In this document: one piece after another, positions 1 through 7,400 of the stretch
Layout: each line of letters begins with the position of its first letter
Numbering within the stretch: the stretch's first letter is position 1
Assembly: GCA_000310025.1 (NCBI GenBank)
Contig: FN649729.1
Location: forward strand, 3,897,179-3,909,046
Direction: 5' to 3'
Length of the DNA stretch: 11,868 bases
Origin: Ectocarpus siliculosus
Lineage: Eukaryota; Sar; Phaeophyceae; Ectocarpales; Ectocarpaceae
Position numbers and translations under genes: made by a program
Notes under the pieces: generated by a model
What the model saw: the letters and a program-made list of their open reading frames with translations, nothing else
Told to the model about the DNA's origin: nothing
Database searches by the model: none

Positions 1-1939
1 GATCACCGATGGCCAATCGTTCCTTCCTACTTTGCCAAAGGTGGCTCAAAAATGTCTTCCCTAGTCTGTCTATCCTACCGATGTCACTTCCCGCCTTTTC
101 AAACCACTTCCTACTCCCCAGTACCGCTACCGTCCTCTCCTCTCTATTCCATGCCTCAAACATCTCCCTGTATGTCCCTTGTATTCTTCCCAGCTCAGTC
201 ATGTACACTTCCCTCTCCTTTTCGTACCACGGACATTCCGCGACTACATGAACACTGTCTTCGCATTCGAAGCCGCAATCACATTTGAACTTGTCGTCTT
301 CGTCGTCTACCGTCCTATGTCTTCGTCGACGTTCGCGAAGGCCTATGTCCCCGGTCCTGAATTTGACCTTAAGCTTTGTCCCTGCATCCATTGGTCCATG
401 TAGGTAATCCTTGAACCCTATTCCTTCTTTCAACATTCCGTACACTTCTAGACCCTCCTTATCCTTGGATTCTTTCCTTAGATTCTGTTCTTCTCTGTCG
501 GCACAAGCAACAGATATCTTCTTCTTGAACCCCTGTAGACCCTCCGTTTCCAGCGTTTCATCTTCGTTGATGTCCAATCCCTTCCATACGTCCTCTACAA
601 CCTTGACCCATTCCGTGGGTTGTCTACCCCTCTTTTTGTTTGCCCACTTCGCCTCCCATACTATTCTCGGCAACCTCTCCTCTCCCATCCCGCACATGCG
701 GTACTGCCATGTCAGCTTCCTTACGTCTCTTCCCGACCGTAGGGATTGGATCCCCAATTCTGCCCTGACTGCTGCATTACTTGTGCGCTTGGAGCATCCT
801 AGGATGATTTTCGCTGCTTTCATCTGCGCCGCCTCGAGTTCTTTCACTACCTTCTTATTTCCTTCCCATACTTCTCCGGCGTACTCCAGCGGCGGTACGA
901 TTACGCTCTTCAAAACCGTCAATTTGATGCGTGTATCAAGGTGCCGGTTTGCGAGTATTGGGTGAAGCTTCCCTGCTCGTGCTTTGCCCTTTTCCGCTAC
1001 CTTGGACATGTGTGCATTCCACGAGCAATCTTTTGCGATCTCTACTCCGAGGTATGTGTACTGGTCGACTACTGCAATCTCCTCGATCCCCCACTTCCAT
1101 CTATGTTCTACTGGTTCCTCCCTGCCCTCGTTGCATACCATGACGGCACTCTTCGTAACGTTGGCAGACAATCTCCACTTATCAGTAAACTTCTTCGCCG
1201 CGTCAATTTGCAGTTGCAGTCCCTCAGGGGTGTCCGACATACCAACAAAGTCATCCGCAAACAGCATTCCTGACACCGAAGTTTCCGTGTCCCCTACTTT
1301 TACTCCCTTCCGGACTGCCTCTACGACTTCCAACAGATCGTTGATGAACACCTGGAACAATGTTGGGGACAGCGTGCAACCTTGTGGGACCCCTTGCTCA
1401 ATGTCGAAGAATTTAGACAGTTCTCCGTCTAGCATGACCGCGCTTTTCGTACACTCTGTCATCTTCTTCAGCACCCTCCACATTTTCCCCTTGATCCCGT
1501 ACTTGGACAGTTGTTTCCACAGCCCATTTCTCCATACGGTATCGTATGCCTTTTTCACGTCCAGGAAGAAGCAGTACGTCCGCTTGCCCGCCCTCTTTCT
1601 ACCTTGGATGATTCTCCCTACCGTGAATGCGTGGTCTACGCACCCCCTCTTCTGTCGGAAACCTGCCTGGCCCTCACTAATGCTACGTTTCTTCTCCAAT
1701 ACTCCCACTATCCTATCGTTCAGCAGCTTGCAGAACACTTTTCCTACTGTGTTCAACAGTGTGATACCCCTGTAGTTTCCTGGGTCAGTCTTGTCTCCTT
1801 TCTTAAACAAGTTCACAACCACTCCTTCCCTCCATCTACTTGGCGCATACTCGTTTTTCCACACCCAGTTGTACAGCAGTACCATCAGCTCGATCATCCC
1901 CTTGCCCCCAAACTTCATGAACTCGTTTACTATCCCATC
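1..1939 (-). CDS. LINE reverse transcriptase, partial at both ends
   Basis: I translated this frame codon by codon: it has no stop from 1939 to the left edge (about 646 codons). The first ATG is at 1918, but the true start is probably lost with the 5' truncation. Visible RT blocks in order are NYRGITLL (1777-1754), motif A with its catalytic Asp in DVKKAYD (1561-1541), motif B QGVPQGCTLSP (1396-1364) and the catalytic FADD box (1261-1250). A thumb/connection region follows. Near the C-terminus there is a Cys/His cluster C-x-C-x3-C-x4-H-x4-C (283-233), the zinc-knuckle-like motif common after LINE RTs. All residues expected for polymerase activity are present. The LINE clade cannot be named from this part alone. 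Lack of decay suggests a fairly recent insertion. Several plus-strand open frames here are shadows of this one. Confidence 0.9.
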
Positions 1940-1950
1940 CTATAGTAGTA
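1..1950 (-). mobile_element. 5'-truncated non-LTR (LINE-type) retrotransposon in a VTA1 intron
   Basis: Read on the minus strand, this stretch encodes the reverse transcriptase and C-terminal part of a LINE. The recognisable homology begins at about 1939 with the usual start of the RT domain (DGIVNEF). Just upstream are an in-frame TAG (1942-1940) and a 12-G run (1951-1962), so the element lacks its 5' part, including any ORF1 and any apurinic endonuclease domain. Truncation at the 5' end is what target-primed reverse transcription commonly leaves. The 3' end, tail and target-site duplication lie beyond the left edge. It lies about 80 bp downstream of VTA1 exon 2 and in the same orientation as that gene. 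The exact 5' junction is inferred; it could also be an assembly join at the homopolymer. Confidence 0.9.
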
Positions 1951-2019
1951 GGGGGGGGGGGGAGTGATCGTCATGAGGGGTCCAACACGGTACGCTTGGG
2001 TTTGTTCACGACACCGCAC

Positions 2020-2104
2020 CTGGCCCTCTTCCTGGGAGAATTGCACCATTCCCTTCTTCTTGTCCTCCTCCAGCCGTCCGATCATCGACAGCACGAACGC
2101 CTTC
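2020..2104 (-). other. VTA1: VTA1 coding exon 2
   Basis: This 85-nt exon completes the split Gly codon of exon 1 and reads GKAFVLSMIGRLEEDKKKG onward to EEGQ. The join across the intron keeps the frame and gives a continuous family-like helix. It is the weaker of the two exons because it is short. Confidence 0.72.
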
Positions 2105-3814
2105 CTGCAAGCGTTCACGTGTCCAATGATTGCATTCATTACAATCGGGTCGCGCGCGTTATTTTCCCAAAAAAGATTCTACGTACACATTCACCTGAGC
2201 GAGAATAACAACGAACAGACCGGCAGAAATCTCGGAAGACAGCGCCTGGAAATAGACTTTTATCTTGGGCAACAAAATTGCGTCCCAGTCGTGCGCGTTG
2301 ATGTGTCCACTACCTCAAAGACGAACAGCGTTGGATGGAGATACGTGAACGGAAGCGAGTTCCAACAAACCGTGCGTCCATCGATCGAACCCAAAATCAT
2401 CTATCGAGCAAATAACGAAATGATGTTCATAACGTTTGTTTCTTGGTTGCATGAACAACGAGAAATGTCCCCAGAGGTGGTCGTCGGCGTCTTTATATCA
2501 TTTGATTCGGTACTCAACAGTCCGGCGGTACTATTATGAACGCACGTTCATCAATACAATGGTGTATCTGCGCGAGCGTGTTCGATCATATTCGTTCGTT
2601 GTTCGAGAACAAAAAAAAAAAACGAGAATACGCAGACAACCTTCGCCAGACAAATTCTGGCCACAAAGATTGAGAAGAATGGGGACTTACGAACCGAGAG
2701 AACAAAAGCCGTTTGCCCTTCTTGCGCACAGCGCATCGGCGTGTGTGCGGGTGCGTCGATGATTGCAGCAGCGACAAGCTTTCCAGATAACGGGCTTGTA
2801 TAAAATAGGCTTTCACCAACAGAGAAACGATGATTGTCAGATACAGCGGGTGACACTTACGAACGACGACATTTTAGATACCCTCCTGTACGTGTCAGAC
2901 TGCTGCGTGTTTACAACGCGGTCCTCATGTAGACTGCTTGCTCAAGTAAGTACAATATACAGCAGTATACAGGGTAGTGAGGGGATTACGGAAGTCTTGT
3001 GCCGGGAAGAGCACCGCAGGGGGAAAGAAATGTGGTCTTCCTCTTGTGCAACGAAGCAAAAACAAAAAAACGGGGATTGCATGTGGGCACGCCGAGAGAG
3101 GCCGCAACGTAACAGAGCCAGGCCTGAGGCAGCAAGGGAGCTTCGTACAGAGAAGAAGTTCGGTTGCAAAATCGCATCGCAATGACTTCGCGAGTTGGTG
3201 TGTTCTCGAGAGACTGGATGATGTAGAAGGAATTCGCGAAGAACCTCAAGAAAGTTCACCGGGTTCTTCACATTTTCGCTGTGTTCACGACAACCTCCAA
3301 ACCTGCTGTATGTCTAGCACGTATACATCGTTTGCTTTTATCTGCTTCACGCCAGCGGGTGGCGCAGTTGATGGTTTCCTTCATGCCTTGCTTGAATAGC
3401 GCGTGTCAGCTATAGCAAGGTGTACCTGCTGCGAATGTGAACAACTTCCGCCCCGTCTCAAATCGGCTCTCACGCCGAAAACAGCACAGCAGTCTACCTT
3501 TCTTTCCTGATCTACTACAAGTATGTAGAAGCAGTCGACACGTCGATACCAACACATCATCGCTCTCAACATAATCATTCACAAGCGTGCTCACAACAAC
3601 TTGTGCACTGGTTCACTTCCCCTCCTCGAAAAAGCCAGCATCACGCTCACCCTGCTTCGGAGTTGTCCTGCAGCTTCATTGCCTGTTCAGTCGCGTACAT
3701 CCGGCAGTGGTAAGCGACCACCGGCGCCTCCGGCTCGGGAGCCTTGTCCAGCCTCTCCGCCCGGCGCACGTACTGCGTCACGGGCTTCAGCCCGGGAGGA
3801 ATAGACATCGCCAT
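2020..3814 (-). CDS. VTA1: VTA1/LIP5-like ESCRT accessory protein, exons 1-2, partial
   Basis: Exon 1 is 3814-3651 and exon 2 is 2104-2020, giving the first 83 residues. VTA1 (LIP5) binds and stimulates the VPS4 ATPase that disassembles ESCRT-III at multivesicular bodies. Residues 1-54 contain LKPVTQYVRRAERLDK and PVVAYHCRMYA..QAMKL, a close match to the N-terminal MIT-type helices of the family. Exon 2 supplies the next helix (SMIGRLEEDKKK). The start at 3814 (MAMSIPPG) has A at -3 and G at +4; an in-frame ATG lies at 3808. The exon 1 donor is GG|GTGAGC (phase 2). The exon 2 acceptor is gcttgcag|G, and its likely donor is CAG|GTGCGG (phase 0). The remaining exons, including the C-terminal VPS4-binding part, would lie left of the window beyond the LINE. 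An alternative exon 2 donor upstream, after KKKGM, is possible. Whether the gene is still intact cannot be seen. Confidence 0.82.
2105..3650 (-). other. VTA1 intron 1
   Basis: This 1546-nt intron is bounded by GTGAGC and gcttgcag. Several overlapping open frames of 60-190 codons occur on both strands, the longest on plus at 1964-2539. None shows a recognisable family, and none is better than its antisense partner. An A10 run lies at about 2611-2620. I see no RNA gene or repeat that I can support. Confidence 0.7.
3651..3814 (-). other. VTA1: VTA1 coding exon 1
   Basis: This exon holds 54 codons plus two bases. The frame is open upstream as far as 4204, but that stretch does not resemble the family and is taken as 5' UTR. 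The family-like segment starts right after the ATG at 3814. The donor GTGAGC is at 3650-3645. Confidence 0.83.
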
Positions 3815-4187
3815 ACTCAGGGATACTGCTACCGTCGTATGAGCGGATCTCTCTTTTGACCAGCAGCGCACCTCCGTTGTAATGAGGTTGGTGTGCTGCT
3901 CCACGTTGCTCTCTCTACTCTCTCCACAGCAGGTGGGTGCGGCGGAATGATTGTTTGTTTCTACCCGTGGACGTACGTGAGGGGTTCCGCAGTACGAAAC
4001 ATTTGGCCTACCACGGATGAACGGCGGCGGAGGAAAAATCAGCGTACCACAGCACAGCGTGTATTGCGTCGAGCGGACTGCGGAGGAAACCGTCTTCGTC
4101 TCGTCGTTCCGTTCTCGCTGCCAACTGCTCCTCCGTGCTGCTGCTGCTGCTGCTCGGACATAGCACGGGGCGGAGAGCTGGAGAGAC
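3815..4187. promoter_or_regulatory. Divergent spacer / likely bidirectional promoter with both 5' UTRs
   Basis: The start codons of VTA1 (minus, 3814) and the mannosidase (plus, 4188) are 373 bp apart and point away from each other, so both promoters and 5' UTRs must share this stretch unless non-coding exons lie elsewhere. I see no convincing TATA box. The region has CT-rich patches (about 3908-3926) and a GCT triplet run before the plus-strand gene. The transcription start sites cannot be placed from sequence. Confidence 0.6.
4137..4154 (+). repeat. (GCT)6 microsatellite in the presumed 5' UTR
   Basis: Six perfect GCT triplets end 33 bp before the mannosidase ATG. An in-frame TAG (4161-4163) separates them from the coding frame, so they are not translated as part of this protein. 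Confidence 0.85.
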
Positions 4188-4440
4188 ATGGCTATGGCCC
4201 CCAAGGCCGAGATCCCGCTCTACCACCAGAACAAGCTCGGCGGCTCGCGCGCGTGGTCGACGAGGCGGAGGAGGTCCGGGGCCGGCGGTAGCTCCAAGAG
4301 CAAGAGGAATGTCGGGGGCAGCCTCTGCTGGTCGGTGCTGGTCGTCGGCACCCTGGTGTTTGTGGCCTTTGGCCTCGGCACGTTCACGGGGATTGAGCTC
4401 GCCCAGGCTCCCGGCGGGTCGGGGACGTCTTTGCATAACG
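4188..4440 (+). other. Exon 1: cytosolic tail and signal anchor
   Basis: This exon encodes residues 1-84 plus one base. The tail is rich in Arg/Lys (RRRR at about 26-29, KSKR at about 37-40). A hydrophobic segment of about 24 residues follows (43-66, containing LVVGTLVFVAFGL), and then a Gly/Ser-rich stretch. Positive charge on the N-terminal side predicts a type II orientation with the rest in the lumen, as in Golgi/ER class I mannosidases. The donor is G|GTGAGT, phase 1. A second ATG at 4194 could also serve. Confidence 0.85.
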
Positions 4441-7400
4441 GTGAGTGGGCTATTGTGCGAATGGCATCGCTCCCATGATGTAGTGGTCACAGCCAAGAGA
4501 CAGACAAGAGGGGCCTCGTACAGCACCATATGTAGCTCGGGGAAGTGGCGCTAGGTCCACTAAACACGAACGGGAAAGGGCGGTCTCGCGAAAATGGTTC
4601 ACGCGCGTGGTGACTCCTCCTCCGCGCAGCCCCTGCCGGTGTTGTTTGTATGTTTCCACACAGAGGAGCGGTGATGGCCGCCACGACCGCAATTCGGGCG
4701 GAGAGACCACCAGAAAATCGTTCTACTTACTTTGTTCGTGTGTCCTGCTGCGATACGTGGGATTGCGCATTATTTTCCGAGAACTTGCAAAGGGAGGGTT
4801 TTGGTGTCGAGAGAGCGGGTACAGCGTCCGTGTTCGCCCACTGAAGAACCACGAACGTGCTGAACCCAGCTCTCGGTAGTTCATTGGCGCCAACACGAGC
4901 AGTGGGAGTAGGAACATCATTCAGCACCCGCGAAAAAGAATATCTCGTGCTGGTTCAGCGGAGGATGAATTGCTGCTGTGGTTCATTCAAGCCATCATGA
5001 GGAGCATGTTGTACAGCAGTAGTAGCTCGAGTGCATGGAGGGCACCCCTAGATGCTCGCTGGAACACGCACGCCTCTCGCAGTATGCAGGTTTCATACGC
5101 ATGCCACCTCGGGAGCATTCTATCATAGGTCTCGACATAATTTTTGCTCCATATTCATCAAAAGGCTTCCAAAGGGCATGTGGTACACCATGTTTTTGTC
5201 CATCATCCGGCAACATGGACATCACATGTCACGTTGTTTTTCAGATCCACGTGTACTGGGCGCCTCTGTGGGTATACGTACAGCGCTAGTTCATAGAGCG
5301 CTTCATAACGGCTTGTTGATTTTCAGGGACGCAAAATCACCTGATCACACGCAGGAGGGGTCTGTCTCGTTCTGCATTTGCTGCTCTCTCTCTCTGGTAT
5401 TCGATTTGGGAACGAGCTGTGGAAAGGGCGTGGGGGGGGGGCTTAGGGAGAGGAAAGCCTTTTGAGTGGTCCCCTCCCTCTGGTTTCATGGAGGAGGAAA
5501 CAAGCGTAGACGACACATGCGGCATGACGACGAAAAAAAAAAATGGTGCCGTCGAACTCTTGGAGGCTCGAACAGCTCAAATGGGGAATCGGACCCTGGG
5601 ACTAGAGGCTCGGGACTACTGCTGTAGATTAACCGCCAGGGGATGAACGACCCCCCCCCTCCCGCCCCCGCCTCACCTCACTCGAAAGAGCCGTTGCCTT
5701 AAAAGAAAGACTTTATTGAACGCTAACCACCGCTCGAAAAACATCGTTGGGTCATTTTTTTCAACGCGAACCACGCTGCCCGACAGGCAACCATGCACCA
5801 AGGGGCAGCTTCATGCCGAATCTTGAGCACCCCAGTGGGCAGGAGCAAGTGGGCGGGGGGGCGGGGGGGCGAAATAAGAGAGAGAAACCGGCCCCACTGC
5901 CGCCTTGGAAGGCGCAGGCGAGGGGGGGTGATCATCAGGTGCGGCCTCCGGCGGCACCAGGAGGCGGTGACGAGGGAGGGGGGGGTGGGGCAGGGGTGGG
6001 CTTGACGATGCCGTGGCTGCACGAGCACTCGTTCCACGCTAGGGAGGGGGCTTACGTCACTGTAGGGGAGAGAAGCTTGGCCTTCGACAACTCTGAAGAG
6101 GTGAGGGATCGAAGCGGCGTTGGACATTTGAGGGTATACAGTATTCAGGTACAGGTACAGGCGACCTGTCTTTGGTAGGTTCATTGTGCTGCTGCCCCCT
6201 CTGACTGGAGCACTCTCTTGTTTTGTGGGTTTGTCGAACCTCGTTCATCCACGACGTCAACAATAACAAATTTTCCGCGCGTAAGACAGATCATAAGCTA
6301 GCGCACCTGTGTCGCATAGATCGCCCTGGAACAAACATACGCCGATCACCCCATGTCCTTCAGATAATCTCGGGCAAACATGAACTGATCACGTTTGTCC
6401 TCCGTACCACCATGGGCAAACATACCCCAATCACCTTTGTCCTTCAGACCCAAACTTACCCTGACCACCTTTGTCCTTCAGATCACCTGTGTCCTACCGA
6501 TCACAAGGGACACACATGCCCTCGAAAGAGCTAAATAGCTCGACCTCATCTGTCCTGTGTGTAAAAATGTTCAATTCCTAGGTGACGGTTTCGGCGTGGA
6601 TCCACGTGGACCGCGAGATGTCAGACATCAAGACCGTCCTGGGGAACAAGATGTCCGGCTGCGGCTCCGACGCCCTCGGCTTCGCCCTGTACGTGAACGA
6701 TTGGAACAAGAAGGACGGGCAGCTGTGGCTCGAGTGGGGGGACGGTGCCCTGGGATGTCATAAGGTGAAAATGCCGAGCGTTGTTGGGCAAGGTTGGTAG
6801 ATCGGAAAGAGTGCTTGTGGGGGGTATTTTGTATTTTGTACGTGTCTTTCCAAGATTTCATCGGGAGGGCCGCTCTAATGGTGAGGTATGTGTGAGAGAG
6901 GAAGGAAGAGGGAGCTCTGCATGGGTATCCGTGTGCCCCGAACCCATCCCAACTACGCAATGGTTGTGACCCGGAATCGTGTGTGTGTGGGGGGGTATTT
7001 TCTACGTGTCTTTTTCCAAGATTTCATTGGGAGGGCTGCTCCAATCGATAGGTGTGCGTGAGAGAGGAGAAGTTTGCGTGGGATCCGTGTGCCCCCAACC
7101 CATCCCAACCCAACAACAACCGACGGTAACATACCCCGCGAGCAGATCCACTCCAAGAAAAAAGTGCCGGTCGGCCAGTGGGTGCACGTGGCAGCCAGGT
7201 TCGACAGCGAGGGGGAAGAGGGCGGGAAGGTTTCCGTCTTCATGGACGGCAATCTCGTGGCGTCCCAGGCGGGGTCGCGACGGCCCGGCAGCCGCGAGGA
7301 ATTTGCCGTGAGTTTTTTCTTTTTTTTTTCTACGGAAAAGTGTTTGTTGTCTTGTCGTGTCGTGTGCATAGACCGAAACTCAATATTACGTTTGGTATTG

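Noticed and set aside
411-1945. Long plus-strand open frames (184, 263 and 144 codons) opposite the LINE
   Set aside because: They lie antisense to a clear reverse transcriptase frame and show no family features; they are shadows.
1964-2539. 191-codon plus-strand open frame
   Set aside because: It overlaps VTA1 exon 2 in antisense, has no recognisable domain, and the rest lies in VTA1 intron 1.
3815-4204. Upstream extension of VTA1 exon 1 to an ATG at 4204
   Set aside because: The added residues are low in family likeness and would overlap the start of the divergent gene; the ATG at 3814 has good context and sits at the family's usual start.
4995-5289. Open frames on both strands in intron 1 (minus strand contains KPFDEYGAKIMSRPMIE)
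   Set aside because: The minus frame looks protein-like, perhaps a decayed mobile-element fragment, but I cannot name a family and see no start, splice sites or extension.
5747-5960. Extension of exon 2 upstream through its open frame
   Set aside because: The translation is low-complexity Gly/Arg/Pro-rich and would need an acceptor in the wrong phase relative to exon 1.
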